From positions 23,250 to 87,249 of the forward strand of contig NZ_DATJBQ010000178.1 in assembly GCF_035515275.1 (NCBI RefSeq): 64,000 nt of DNA, given 5' to 3'. The notes under the pieces were generated by a model. That model did not search any database. It saw only the letters and a program-made list of their open reading frames with translations, and was not told the DNA's origin. Position 1 is the stretch's first letter, and every line of letters starts with the position of its first letter. Below, in pieces: positions 1-9,535 of the stretch. This stretch comes from Pusillimonas sp035515275. GTDB taxonomy: Bacteria; Pseudomonadota; Gammaproteobacteria; Burkholderiales; Burkholderiaceae_B. The position numbers were made by a program, and so were the translations under genes.

Positions 1-1
1 C

Positions 2-811
2 AGCAAGCTGGCCATCGAACGTGGCTCGTACGCCACCTTTAAGGGTTCGCTATGGGACCGCGGCATCTTGCCGCAAGACACCCTGGCCATGCTTCGCGAA
101 CAACGCGGCGGCTATGTCGAAGTCGACGACAGCAGCACGCTCGACTGGGACACCCTGCGCAGCCACATCCAGGAGCACGGCATGCGCAACTCGAACTGCA
201 TCGCCATTGCGCCTACTGCAACCATCTCCAACATTATCGGCGTCTCGCCCTGCATCGAGCCCACCTATCGCAACCTGTACGTCAAGTCCAACCTGTCAGG
301 CGAGTTCACGGTGGTCAACGACTACCTGGTTCGCGACCTGAAAGAACGCGGCCTGTGGGACGAAGTCATGGTTGCCGACCTTAAATACTTTGACGGCAGC
401 CTGGCACGCATCGACCGCATCCCGGCAGACCTGCGCGAGCTCTACGCCACCGCCTTCGAAGTCGACCCTCAGTGGGTGGTCGAATGCGCAGCACGTCGCC
501 AAAAATGGATCGACCAGGCTCAGTCGCTAAATATCTTCATGGCCGGCGTCTCGGGCAAGAAGCTCGACGAAACCTACAAGCTGGCCTGGGTGCGCGGCCT
601 TAAAACCACGTACTACCTGCGTTCCAGCGGCGCCACCAACGCCGAGAAATCCACCGGGCGCGGCGGCGAACTCAATGCTGTCTCGTCCAGCAGCAGCGCG
701 GCATCGGCCGCCGCGCCTGCCGCAGCACTGCCCGAAGCCGAGATCGTCGGTGCCGTATGCACCATGCGACCCGGCGACGAAGGCTTCGAAGAATGCGAAG
801 CCTGCCAGTAA
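2..811 (+). CDS. nrdA: Ribonucleoside-diphosphate reductase alpha subunit, C-terminal part (cut by window edge)
   Basis: This is the large catalytic subunit of class I ribonucleotide reductase, which reduces ribonucleoside diphosphates to deoxyribonucleotides in the cytoplasm. The reading frame is open from base 2, so only the last 269 residues are seen. The block NCIAIAPTATISN followed by GVSPCIEPTYRN is typical of the Pseudomonas-type class I enzyme. The protein ends in ECEACQ, whose Cys pair matches the C-terminal redox shuttle that re-reduces the active site. An Ala/Ser-rich stretch around residues 225-245 of the visible part looks like the flexible arm carrying those cysteines. nrdB follows after 18 bases, so the two are co-transcribed. 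Confidence 0.95.
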   Translation, partial: SKLAIERGSYATFKGSLWDRGILPQDTLAMLREQRGGYVEVDDSSTLDWDTLRSHIQEHGMRNSNCIAIAPTATISNIIGVSPCIEPTYRNLYVKSNLSGEFTVVNDYLVRDLKERGLWDEVMVADLKYFDGSLARIDRIPADLRELYATAFEVDPQWVVECAARRQKWIDQAQSLNIFMAGVSGKKLDETYKLAWVRGLKTTYYLRSSGATNAEKSTGRGGELNAVSSSSSAASAAAPAAALPEAEIVGAVCTMRPGDEGFEECEACQ

Positions 812-829
812 TTAAAAGAGGCTAATACT

Positions 830-1996
830 ATGTTGAATTGGGAAGACACCCCTCAAACACCCAGCACGCCCGCGGCCCGGCCGGCCGCCGGGGCTGCTCC
901 TTCGCGCATGGTCGACGACACAGCCATGCCGTCACCGGCAGCTCCCAGCGCAAACACCGCGCAGGCAGCCGGCAGCAGCCAACGCGTGCGCGCCGCCGAC
1001 AAGCGCATCATCAACGGCGAAACAGACGTCAACCAGCTGGTGCCGTTCAAGTACAAGTGGGCCTGGGAAAAATACCTCGCCACCTGCGCCAACCACTGGA
1101 TGCCGCAAGAAATCAACATGTCGCGCGACATTGCTCTTTGGAAAAACCCCACAGGGCTTACCGAAGACGAACGCCGCATCGTCAAGCGCAACCTGGGTTT
1201 CTTCGTTACCGCCGACTCTTTGGCGGCCAACAATATTGTGCTGGGCACCTACCGGCACATCACTGCACCCGAGTGCCGACAGTTCCTGTTGCGTCAGGCG
1301 TTCGAAGAAGCCATTCATACCCACGCCTATCAGTACATTGTCGAAAGCCTTGACCTCGATGAATCCGAGATCTTCAACGCTTACCACGAGATCCCGTCCA
1401 TCCGTAATAAAGACGAGTTCCTGATCCCGTTCATCGACGCTATTGCCGACCCCAACTTTAAAACCGGCACGCCCGAAGCCGACCAGACACTGCTCAAGTC
1501 GCTGATTGTTTTTGCGTGCCTGATGGAAGGCTTGTTCTTTTATGTTGGTTTTACGCAAATACTTGCGTTGGGCCGTCAAAACAAAATGACAGGTGCTGCC
1601 GAGCAGTACATGTATATTCTTCGCGATGAATCCATGCACTGCAATTTCGGCATCGATCTCATCAACACTATCAAGCTCGAGAACCCACATCTCTGGACCC
1701 CGTCATTCCGCGAAGAAATACAAGAGCTCTTCAAAAAGGCTGTAGAGCTTGAATATGCTTACGCTGAAGACACCATGCCTCGCGGCGTGCTCGGTCTGAA
1801 TGCCTCAATGTTCAAGTCTTACTTGCGCTTTATCGCCAACCGTCGATGCCAGCAAATCGGTCTTGATCCATTATTTGCACAAGAAGAAAATCCCTTCCCC
1901 TGGATGGCCGAAATGATCGACCTTAAAAAAGAACGCAACTTTTTTGAGACACGTGTCATCGAATATCAAACAGGCGGAGCACTTAGCTGGGAATAA
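830..1996 (+). CDS. nrdB: Ribonucleoside-diphosphate reductase beta subunit
   Basis: This is the diiron-tyrosyl radical subunit that partners NrdA. It has 388 residues. The ferritin-like core contains the metal-ligand helices EEAIHTHAYQY (about residue 159) and DESMHCNFG (about residue 265), plus EGLFFYVGF between them. The start follows AAAAGAGGC at a normal distance. The first 55 or so residues are an Ala/Pro/Ser-rich, probably disordered extension ahead of the conserved RIINGETDVNQLVPFKY block. E. coli NrdB lacks this extension, but I recall it from the Pseudomonas-type subclass. The gene lies 18 bases after nrdA. Confidence 0.96.
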   Translation: MLNWEDTPQTPSTPAARPAAGAAPSRMVDDTAMPSPAAPSANTAQAAGSSQRVRAADKRIINGETDVNQLVPFKYKWAWEKYLATCANHWMPQEINMSRDIALWKNPTGLTEDERRIVKRNLGFFVTADSLAANNIVLGTYRHITAPECRQFLLRQAFEEAIHTHAYQYIVESLDLDESEIFNAYHEIPSIRNKDEFLIPFIDAIADPNFKTGTPEADQTLLKSLIVFACLMEGLFFYVGFTQILALGRQNKMTGAAEQYMYILRDESMHCNFGIDLINTIKLENPHLWTPSFREEIQELFKKAVELEYAYAEDTMPRGVLGLNASMFKSYLRFIANRRCQQIGLDPLFAQEENPFPWMAEMIDLKKERNFFETRVIEYQTGGALSWE

Positions 1997-2030
1997 TGCT
2001 TGGAGACAACAACTCCTTACGTTAGACTCT

Positions 2031-2067
2031 AAGCGTGCAAGATGTCGTGTATGCATCTTGCACGCTT
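2031..2067. other. Perfect 14-bp hairpin between nrdB and the H1-like gene
   Basis: AAGCGTGCAAGATG at 2031-2044 is perfectly complementary to 2054-2067, with a 9-base loop. No T-tract follows, so a simple intrinsic terminator is not evident. It may protect the nrdAB mRNA 3' end, or lie in the leader of the next gene. A second, looser pair (CCATTTGA at 2071-2078 and TCAAATGG at 2109-2116) follows. Function is inferred only from structure. Confidence 0.55.
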
Positions 2068-2156
2068 GCGCCATTTGAGATGGGTCGCACCCTTTCGTGG
2101 GGGCCATATCAAATGGGTGAACGTACCTCTACGATTCATTCTCAAGGAGCCTAATC

Positions 2157-2759
2157 ATGGCAACAGCCAAGAAGGCCGCAAAGAAAGCGGCTGCCAAGAA
2201 AGCAACAGCAAAGAAAGCAGCAACAGCCAAGAAAGTAGTCGCAAAGAAAGTCGTCGCTAAAAAAGTAGCCCCGGCAAAAAAAGCAGCAGCTAAAAAAGCG
2301 GCACCTGCCAAAAAGGCAGCAGCCAAAAAAACGGTAGTCAAAAAGGCGCCCGCTAAAAAAGCAGCAACCAAAAAAACAGCAGCCAAAAAAACCACCGCTA
2401 AGAAAGTTGTCGCAAAAAAAGCGGTCGCTAAAAAAGCACCGGCCAAAAAAACCGTAGCCAAGAAAGCACCGGTTAAAAAAGCCGCAGCCAAGAAAGCACC
2501 CGCTAAAAAAGCCGCTGCAAAAAAAACAGTCGCTAAAAAAGCACCTGCCAAGAAAGCTGTAGCTAAAACTGCCACCGCAAAAAAAGCGCCGGCAAAAAAA
2601 GCACCGGCTAAAAAGGCCGTAGCCAAAACAGCCGCTGCAAAAAAAAACAGCGCTAAGGCTGATGCCAAGGCACGCAAGGCTGCCACTACGGCCACGCCCG
2701 CCACAAAAACGGTCAATCCTGCTGCATCGTGGCCTTTCCCCACCGGCGGCCGCCCCTGA
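2157..2759 (+). CDS. Histone H1-like DNA-binding protein (AlgP/BpH1 type)
   Basis: This 200-residue protein is made almost wholly of repeated Ala-Lys units (KKA, AKK, PAKKA), like the C-terminal tail of eukaryotic histone H1, AlgP of Pseudomonas and BpH1 of Bordetella. Such proteins bind DNA non-specifically and affect nucleoid compaction and transcription. The last residues, NPAASWPFPTGGRP, break the repeat and match the conserved tail I recall from proteobacterial homologues. The start follows AAGGAG. The repetitive DNA (AARAAAGC units) makes the length prone to change by slippage, as is known for BpH1. A strong terminator follows. Confidence 0.9.
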   Translation: MATAKKAAKKAAAKKATAKKAATAKKVVAKKVVAKKVAPAKKAAAKKAAPAKKAAAKKTVVKKAPAKKAATKKTAAKKTTAKKVVAKKAVAKKAPAKKTVAKKAPVKKAAAKKAPAKKAAAKKTVAKKAPAKKAVAKTATAKKAPAKKAPAKKAVAKTAAAKKNSAKADAKARKAATTATPATKTVNPAASWPFPTGGRP

Positions 2760-2790
2760 CCCTAGCGCCTTACAGAAGCAAGCATCTCAA

Positions 2791-2820
2791 CTGCCCGGTC
2801 AACCGGGCAGTTCTTTTTTT
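2791..2820 (+). terminator. Intrinsic terminator after the H1-like gene
   Basis: CTGCCCGGT (2791-2799) pairs with ACCGGGCAG (2802-2810), followed by TTCTTTTTTT. It is a textbook rho-independent terminator. Confidence 0.92.
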
Positions 2821-2918
2821 GGCGTCCTTTTCAGCTTGGGCCCGCCTGCTTTCGCTTTAATGCGGCGGGGTACTAGTCGTGCGACAATGGCACTTTGCAA
2901 ACCACCACCTCAGAACCC

Positions 2919-3482
2919 ATGGCCAGCGGCATTCTCGGATTCGTCCTCGACATCGTCTTCCTGTTGTTCGGCATCGCGCTTATTGTGCGAGCCTGGGCTT
3001 ATGCAATACGGCTTCATCCGTTCAACCCTTATTCGCAAGCGGTCATCCGCTTGACCGACTGGCTTGTGCAGCCACTGCGCCGCATTGTCCCCCCCCGCGG
3101 CAAGGTCGATCTGCCCAGCCTGCTGGCCTGCTGGCTTACCGCGTTCGTGTACTTGCTGGCAACGTGGGTAGTGCTTACCGGGCAGTTGCCCATGGTACAA
3201 GGGCTGGTTCCAGCACTGATAGCAAGCCTGCTTACGGTATTGAAGTGGGCACTGAATCTGGTGGTCTGGATCACGCTGATCCAGGCGATATTGTCATGGG
3301 TCAATCCCATGGCGCCCGTCATGCCGGTGCTGCACACACTTACCGCACCCCTGCTGAACCCCATTCGCCGCATCATGCCCAACCTTGGCGGGCTCGATCT
3401 TTCGCCGCTGGTTTTGCTGGTGCTTGCACAAATCGGCATGATGGTCGTGCAACGGCTTTCTTTCTCGGTATTGGCCATGTAG
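2919..3482 (+). CDS. yggT: YggT family integral membrane protein
   Basis: A 187-residue inner-membrane protein with two tandem YGGT domains, each a pair of hydrophobic helices around a polar segment. Repeat 1 contains RLHPFNPYSQAVIRLTDWLV and repeat 2 contains INPM-like VNPMAPVMPVLHTLTAPLL and NPIRRIMPNLGGLDLSPLV. The E. coli homologue has 188 residues. YggT proteins have been linked to osmotic or potassium stress and, in other lineages, to cell division or secretion; the exact role is unsettled. I chose the ATG at 2919. A TTG at 2895 is in frame, but neither has a good ribosome binding site. The gene stands alone between terminators. Confidence 0.88.
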   Translation: MASGILGFVLDIVFLLFGIALIVRAWAYAIRLHPFNPYSQAVIRLTDWLVQPLRRIVPPRGKVDLPSLLACWLTAFVYLLATWVVLTGQLPMVQGLVPALIASLLTVLKWALNLVVWITLIQAILSWVNPMAPVMPVLHTLTAPLLNPIRRIMPNLGGLDLSPLVLLVLAQIGMMVVQRLSFSVLAM

Positions 3483-3528
3483 ACACACGGGTCTTGTTGC
3501 CCAACGGCGCAACAGGATCGCTTAATGC

Positions 3529-3569
3529 AAACACCCCGGCGCGGCCTGAAGACCGCAGCGGGGTGTTTT
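3529..3569. terminator. Bidirectional terminator between yggT and the leftward lipoprotein gene
   Basis: AAACACCCC (3529-3537) pairs with GGGGTGTTT (3560-3568), with an inner GCGG/CCGC stem. The A and T runs sit on the two flanks, so it can serve both converging transcripts. Confidence 0.75.
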
Positions 3570-3589
3570 GCTTTGAAGCCCTGGCGCAT

Positions 3590-3618
3590 GTGGCGGGCCC
3601 ACCAATGGGGCCCGCCAC
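3590..3618 (-). terminator. Strong GC hairpin downstream of the glycine-zipper lipoprotein gene
   Basis: GTGGCGGGCCC (3590-3600) is perfectly complementary to 3608-3618, with a 7-base loop. It lies just past the stop of the leftward gene. It has no U-run, so it may only stabilise the mRNA 3' end. Confidence 0.5.
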
Positions 3619-3635
3619 TGCCATGCGCAACTTGT

Positions 3636-4136
3636 TTACATAGGCACGACGCGAGTCGGCCCGCCGCCGCTGATGAGGCGCACACGCTGGCCTGAAGACA
3701 GCGCGACGTCGGCCTCTTGGGCGACCACACGAGTTTCGCCGTTATCGAGCTGCACGGTGATTTCGAGGCCTTGCTTTTTGCTGACCTGGTTTTCGACTGT
3801 GTTGCCCAACAGGCCACCGAGTATGGCACCACCGACCGTGGCAATGGCACGACCCGATCCGCCGCCGATGGCATTACCGGCCACGCCGCCCAATGCGCCC
3901 CCGGCAACCATGCCGGCGCCACTGGAACGGTCGTCTTGGATGGTGATGGAGCGCACCGACACGACCGTACCGTTACGAACGATTTGTTCTTGCTGAGCCT
4001 GGCCGTAGGTATACACCGAGCTGGAGGCTGACTTGTTGGCGCAACCCGCCACCACAAGCAGGGAGGCGGCCACAGCGGTAACCGCCAACAGGCGACGGTA
4101 GCCGCGGCCCGACTGAACTACGGTTGTTGAAATCAT
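3636..4136 (-). CDS. Glycine-zipper 2TM domain outer-membrane lipoprotein (SlyB / 17-kDa antigen type)
   Basis: A 166-residue lipoprotein. The signal peptide ends in a lipobox, LLVVAGC, around residues 29-35. The centre (about residues 72-110) is a Gly-rich zipper, GAGMVAGGALGGVAGNAIGG and GGAILGGLLGN, the hallmark of the Rickettsia 17-kDa surface antigen and SlyB/PcpL family. The C-terminal part carries a small beta-rich domain (ITVQLDNGETRVVAQE, GQRVRLISG). The start at 4136 follows AAAGGAG; an upstream in-frame ATG at 4157 has no such site. The likely role is outer-membrane integrity. The PfkB-like kinase gene lies 32 bases upstream. Confidence 0.88.
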   Translation of the reverse strand: MISTTVVQSGRGYRRLLAVTAVAASLLVVAGCANKSASSSVYTYGQAQQEQIVRNGTVVSVRSITIQDDRSSGAGMVAGGALGGVAGNAIGGGSGRAIATVGGAILGGLLGNTVENQVSKKQGLEITVQLDNGETRVVAQEADVALSSGQRVRLISGGGPTRVVPM

Positions 4137-4168
4137 GAAAAACTCCTTTCGAGACATGAGGCGGCGGA

Positions 4169-5107
4169 TCAGGACAGGCTGACGCCGTAACTGTCTTTTA
4201 GCAATGCGCCGATTTCGGCACGGTTCGGCTGATGGTTTTGAGGACCCCTTGAAGCAATTTTAATGGCGCCCATGACATTCGCCAAGCGACACGCATCAAC
4301 CAGCGACCAGTCGTTGACCAGGCCATAGAGCAGACCAGCCCGATGTGCATCGCCGCAACCCGTGGGATCAATCACGTTGTCAACGCGGATCGGATCGATG
4401 TGCGTGGTCTCGCCCTGGTTATACAAGATCGCGCCCTCGGCACCACGCGTGACCACCGCCGCGCGCAACGATTCAGAGATTCGCTGAATGCTGCGTCCGG
4501 TACGCTGTTCGATGACGCTTGCCTCGTAATCGTTGGCAGTAAGAATCTGCGCCATATCAATCATCTTTCGCAGATCGTCGCCATCGAACAAGGGCATGGC
4601 CTGGCCCAGGTCGAAGATGAACGGCGTACCTTGCGCATGAAGTCGTTGGGCGTTGGCGAACATGCCCTCTTTTGAATCGGGTGCCACAATGCCCCAGGCC
4701 GCCTTGGTGCCCGACAAATCGTTTTCGGCAGACCGTGTCATTGCGCCGGGGTGGAAGGAGGCAATCTGATTGCTGTCGAGGTCGGTGGTAATGAAGCACT
4801 GAGGGGTGAACATATCGGGCAGCACACGCAGCAGCGACGTATCGATGCCCAGGCCGCGCATGTAATCGATATAGTCGCCGGCATCGGCGCCCACCGTGCC
4901 CACCGGCACGGGGTCTGCGCCCAGCAATCGCAGGTTGTAGGCAATGTTGCCGGCACAACCACCATATTCTTTGCGCATGGTGGGCACAAAGAACGACACA
5001 CTAAGCGACTGAATGCTGTTGGGCAGGATGTGATCCTTGAAATGCCCCTCGAACACCGTGATGGTGTCAAACGCAACCGAACCGCACACAAGAATCTTGT
5101 TGGACAT
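4169..5107 (-). CDS. PfkB family carbohydrate kinase
   Basis: A 312-residue ribokinase-fold sugar or nucleoside kinase. The N-terminus (ILVCGSVAFDTI), the substrate-side motif GGCAGNIAYNLRLLG and the C-terminal signature DPTGCGDAHRAGLLYGL are those of the PfkB family. The signature GCGD replaces the usual GAGD, with the catalytic Asp kept. The substrate cannot be told from sequence; adenosine-kinase-like members have a similar N-terminus. The start at 5107 follows AAGGTTAAG, 8 bases after the stop of the DUF3426 gene, so the two are co-transcribed. The frame is open upstream, but that part overlaps the neighbouring gene and is not real. Confidence 0.88.
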   Translation of the reverse strand: MSNKILVCGSVAFDTITVFEGHFKDHILPNSIQSLSVSFFVPTMRKEYGGCAGNIAYNLRLLGADPVPVGTVGADAGDYIDYMRGLGIDTSLLRVLPDMFTPQCFITTDLDSNQIASFHPGAMTRSAENDLSGTKAAWGIVAPDSKEGMFANAQRLHAQGTPFIFDLGQAMPLFDGDDLRKMIDMAQILTANDYEASVIEQRTGRSIQRISESLRAAVVTRGAEGAILYNQGETTHIDPIRVDNVIDPTGCGDAHRAGLLYGLVNDWSLVDACRLANVMGAIKIASRGPQNHQPNRAEIGALLKDSYGVSLS

Positions 5108-5115
5108 TCTTAACC

Positions 5116-6123
5116 TTATGGAAAAAACGTATTGAGCTGATAACCGTTGATGCGCACGCCCTGGACCGTAATGGGCACCGAAACTCGTACCTCGCTTTGA
5201 GCGGGAAAGGGGCGCTGCAGCGATAGTTCGGGCAGATAGTCGGCCGGTTGCAGCAAGCGCCGGGCAGCGACCACGCCCGAGAAATCGACCAGATCGACCG
5301 ACAACGACGGCCACTGCTGAGGACGATCGAAGTTGTTGCGCAACACGACATTCAGCATCATGCGGCTGTCGGAGTGATTGGCCGTGGTGTCTGTATCGCC
5401 TCGCACCGCCTGCAGCGATGAATCCATAATGGCGATTTGCGCCAAGCGACGCGGGTATTCGACTGTACACCCCAGCATTTCGCAATAGCGTTCGAGCGCC
5501 GGCCGTAGAGCAGGAAACTCACCCGCGATCTGAACTCGATAAATATAGGCCGCCTGCAGGACCGCGCCCGCCAGACCCAGCACCAGCAACAGACTCCAGA
5601 ACACGCCGGCGAAACCCAGCCCGGAGCGTGCGTCGTCGTGAATAAATTCGGGGCCTGCGCTGCGGTCGTGGCGCGGTTCGACATACAGGCTTGAGGCTGG
5701 ATCGTGCATGCCGTCGTAACGTGCTTCAGGACTGATTTCGCCGATGGTATGGCGCGGCTTGTCGCGTGACCCCGCCGGTACGCCCAGCGTAAACGCGGGC
5801 GCCTCCGGCACAGGTTCGGAGGCATCACGTGTGCGTATGGGCACTGCGGAAGATTGCGGCGTTGAAACGACGTGCTTCGGTTCGGCATGGTTTGTTGCGG
5901 GCAACGCGCTTGAAGCCAAGAACCGGGGCTCGATGGCGGTTTCGGCAGGAGCCTGAGAACGTGTCAGCGTGTGTTCGGCTGTATCAGTGGGTACGACGGC
6001 CTCGTAGCCGTCGAAGATATGCGCGCAATTGATGCAGCGGATATAACCCTTGCGCAGCTGCAGTTCTTGCAGGCTGACGGGAAACTCTACTGCACAATGA
6101 GGGCAACGGGTGGTTAGATCCAT
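5116..6123 (-). CDS. Zinc-ribbon and DUF3426 domain membrane protein
   Basis: A 335-residue protein. Residues 1-40 form an MJ0042-type zinc ribbon with two CxxC pairs (CPHC and CINC). A long polar, Pro-rich linker follows. A single membrane helix lies around residues 170-195 (FAGVFWSLLLVLGLAGAVLQ). The C-terminal domain contains LGCTVEYPRRLAQIAIMDSS and LNVVLRNNFDRPQQWPSLSV, the DUF3426 pattern. The function is unknown; in beta-proteobacteria this gene commonly follows prmA, as here (16 bases). The predicted topology has the zinc ribbon in the cytoplasm and DUF3426 outside. Confidence 0.88.
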   Translation of the reverse strand: MDLTTRCPHCAVEFPVSLQELQLRKGYIRCINCAHIFDGYEAVVPTDTAEHTLTRSQAPAETAIEPRFLASSALPATNHAEPKHVVSTPQSSAVPIRTRDASEPVPEAPAFTLGVPAGSRDKPRHTIGEISPEARYDGMHDPASSLYVEPRHDRSAGPEFIHDDARSGLGFAGVFWSLLLVLGLAGAVLQAAYIYRVQIAGEFPALRPALERYCEMLGCTVEYPRRLAQIAIMDSSLQAVRGDTDTTANHSDSRMMLNVVLRNNFDRPQQWPSLSVDLVDFSGVVAARRLLQPADYLPELSLQRPFPAQSEVRVSVPITVQGVRINGYQLNTFFP

Positions 6124-6139
6124 ATGCGATAAAAAACCG

Positions 6140-7063
6140 TCAGGCGCGCTGCCCGCTCAAGCAGACCCACCCTTCACGCGTACGCCAGGTGCTTAGGGCC
6201 AGCCACGGCGCGTACGCCCCGGCAACTTCCTGGGCCTGGCGCTCGAGCACGCCCGACAGTACCAGCCACCCCCCCGGAGCAACGCGATTGGCAAGCATTG
6301 GCGCAAGTACCTTAAGCGGATTGGACAAAATATTTGCCACCACTACCTGGAACTGCCCATCGGGCAAAGCGTCGGGCAGCACGGCGAGCACCTCGCTGCG
6401 ATTAACCTTTGCATTGTACTCGGTCGCCCGTACAGCCTGTTCGTCGATGTCGACACCGGTGGTGGGGCCGGCACCCAGCAATTTAGCTGCAATGGCCAAA
6501 ATGCCCGATCCGCAACCATAGTCAAGCACCGTTTGGCCCGCCTTAAGATTAACTTCGAGCCACTCCAGGCACAGGTGCGTAGTGGGGTGGCTGCCCGTTC
6601 CGAAAGCCAGGCCGGGATCCAGCTCGATGTGGATGGCGCCCGTGCCGGCCTGCGCGAGGGCTTCTTGCGGAACGGTCGGGTCGTCGCGGTGCCAGCTTGG
6701 AACAATCCAGAGCCGATCACCGATATGTATGGGACCGAATTGCGCCTGGGTGAGCTTGACCCAATCGGCATCGGGCACGTCTCGAGTGGTCCACCCCGTT
6801 GCCAGGAAATCAAGGCCGCTTGCAGCCTGCGCTTGTTCCAGCACCTGCTCGGGATCGATGCCGTCCGGCAACAACGCCACCACCCGGTTGCTCCTCCAGG
6901 CCTGTATTTCGGGCTCGAGCCCCGGCTCACCAAAAAGCGGCTGTTCTGCCTCGGTATCGCTGTCTGCGTCTTCGACCGAGACGGACAGCACGCCTGCGTC
7001 AAGCAGTGCGTCCGACAGCGCCTCCGCCTGAGCCTCTTGGCAATGCAGCACGAGTTCTCGCAT
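6140..7063 (-). CDS. prmA: Ribosomal protein L11 methyltransferase
   Basis: PrmA methylates several lysines and the N-terminus of ribosomal protein L11 using S-adenosylmethionine. It has 307 residues, against about 293 in E. coli. The N-terminal substrate-recognition domain (MRELVLHCQEAQAEALSDAL) is followed by the methyltransferase core with LDYGCGSGILAIAAKLLGA and VVANILSNPL. GTGSHPTT precedes the core, as in all PrmA. I start it at 7063, behind AGGA. An upstream in-frame start lies inside the accC terminator. Confidence 0.95.
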   Translation of the reverse strand: MRELVLHCQEAQAEALSDALLDAGVLSVSVEDADSDTEAEQPLFGEPGLEPEIQAWRSNRVVALLPDGIDPEQVLEQAQAASGLDFLATGWTTRDVPDADWVKLTQAQFGPIHIGDRLWIVPSWHRDDPTVPQEALAQAGTGAIHIELDPGLAFGTGSHPTTHLCLEWLEVNLKAGQTVLDYGCGSGILAIAAKLLGAGPTTGVDIDEQAVRATEYNAKVNRSEVLAVLPDALPDGQFQVVVANILSNPLKVLAPMLANRVAPGGWLVLSGVLERQAQEVAGAYAPWLALSTWRTREGWVCLSGQRA

Positions 7064-7075
7064 GGTTTTTTCCTG

Positions 7076-7104
7076 AAAAAGGCCCGGACAGTGTCCGGGC
7101 CTTT
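7076..7104 (-). terminator. Terminator between accC and prmA
   Basis: GGCCCGGAC and GTCCGGGCC (7081-7089 and 7093-7101) form a 9-bp stem. On the minus strand it is followed by TTTTT (7076-7080). It lies 20 bases after the accC stop and ends about 12 bases before the prmA start. Read-through or a promoter inside accC must therefore supply prmA. Confidence 0.85.
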
Positions 7105-7123
7105 GGTAAAACACCCTGATCGG

Positions 7124-8470
<1,347 letters not shown>

Positions 8471-8477
8471 GAATGGG

Positions 8478-8933
8478 TCAGCCGATGACAAATAAGGGTT
8501 GGCCGTACTCGACGGGCTCGCCGTTTTCAACCAGGATTTCTTTGATGACGCCCGACTTGTCGGCTTCGATTTCATTCAGAAGCTTCATGGCTTCGATAAT
8601 GCACAGAGGTTCGCCCTCTTTGATCGATTGGCCGACTTCGACGAATGGCGAGGCGCCGGGGTTAGGCGCGCGATAGAAGGTTCCGACCATAGGAGACTTG
8701 ACCACATGCCCTTGCGGAGCGGCCGGCGCCGCAGGCGCCGCTGGAGCTGCCGCAGCGGGTGCCGGCGCTGCTGCGGCGACAACCTGTTGCGGTTCGGGCA
8801 TGTAAGCCACCGTTGGGGGGGGAGGCGTGAACTTGACGATGCGCACCTTGCCTTCACCTTCGGTGATTTCGAGCTCGGCAATGCCCGATTCAGCAACCAG
8901 GTCGATCAGGGTCTTGAGTTTTCTGAGGTCCAT
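8478..8933 (-). CDS. accB: Biotin carboxyl carrier protein of acetyl-CoA carboxylase
   Basis: This is the carrier whose biotin shuttles CO2 between AccC and the carboxyltransferase. It has 151 residues. An N-terminal helix (MDLRKLKTLIDLVAESG) is followed by an Ala/Pro linker at about residues 50-72 and the C-terminal biotinyl domain, with EAMKLLNEI around the biotinylated Lys. The start is taken at 8933. A hairpin lies in the leader. The preceding gene, aroQ, ends 85 bases upstream, an arrangement common in beta- and gamma-proteobacteria. Confidence 0.97.
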   Translation of the reverse strand: MDLRKLKTLIDLVAESGIAELEITEGEGKVRIVKFTPPPPTVAYMPEPQQVVAAAAPAPAAAAPAAPAAPAAPQGHVVKSPMVGTFYRAPNPGASPFVEVGQSIKEGEPLCIIEAMKLLNEIEADKSGVIKEILVENGEPVEYGQPLFVIG

Positions 8934-8952
8934 ACAGACTTTCCCATGTCAT

Positions 8953-8984
8953 TTCGCTGTGGCCGACAACCGGCCCGCAGCGAA
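8953..8984 (-). promoter_or_regulatory. Hairpin in the accB leader
   Basis: TTCGCTG (8953-8959) pairs with CAGCGAA (8978-8984), with a second inner GGCCG/CGGCC stem. It lies about 20-50 bases before the accB start, with no U-run. accBC is autoregulated in E. coli, but any such role here is a guess. Confidence 0.35.
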
Positions 8985-9018
8985 CGAAATATTGTTGAAA
9001 CGAAAAACGGTGTCGGCC

Positions 9019-9453
9019 CTAACCCGCCATTGCTCGATGCAAGGCGGCTTCGTAGCCAAAAGAGCCCAGACCGGCAACAACCCCTACCGCCAGATCGGAC
9101 AAGTAGGAGTGGTGGCGAAAGGGCTCTCGCTTATATACATTGGATATATGCACTTCGATGAACGGAATCGATACCGCCGCCAAGGCGTCGCGCAACGCCA
9201 CGCTGGTGTGGGTATACGCCCCTGCATTGATGACGATGAAATCTGTACCATCGCTGCCGGCGGCATGAATGCGGTCGATCAGGCTGCCTTCGTGGTTGCT
9301 TTGAAACGAGAAGCATTGTGCCCCATTTTGGGTTGCCAGTTGCTGCAGGCGGGCATTGATGTCGGCCAAGGTTTCGCGTCCGTACAGTTGCGGTTCGCGT
9401 GTGCCGAGCATGTTCAAATTGGGGCCGTGCAAGACAAGAATGTTTCGGGCCAT
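9019..9453 (-). CDS. aroQ: 3-dehydroquinate dehydratase, type II
   Basis: AroQ dehydrates 3-dehydroquinate to 3-dehydroshikimate in the shikimate pathway. It has 144 residues, typical of the small dodecameric type II enzyme. Motifs are LHGPNLNMLGTREPQLYG (with the catalytic Tyr), FQSNHEGSLIDRIH (with the active-site Asn and His-adjacent loop), NAGAYTHTSVALRDAL and EVHISNVYKREPFRHHS. It is followed by accB-accC in the same direction. aroE, two steps on, lies elsewhere in this window at about 15 kb. Confidence 0.97.
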   Translation of the reverse strand: MARNILVLHGPNLNMLGTREPQLYGRETLADINARLQQLATQNGAQCFSFQSNHEGSLIDRIHAAGSDGTDFIVINAGAYTHTSVALRDALAAVSIPFIEVHISNVYKREPFRHHSYLSDLAVGVVAGLGSFGYEAALHRAMAG

Positions 9454-9535
9454 GTTGGTTTCGGTCAGGTATTAGAACGTCTTTTTACGCCAAAAGGCCG
9501 TGTTTGTCCATGAAAACCATTGTTTTTGCAGCGTT

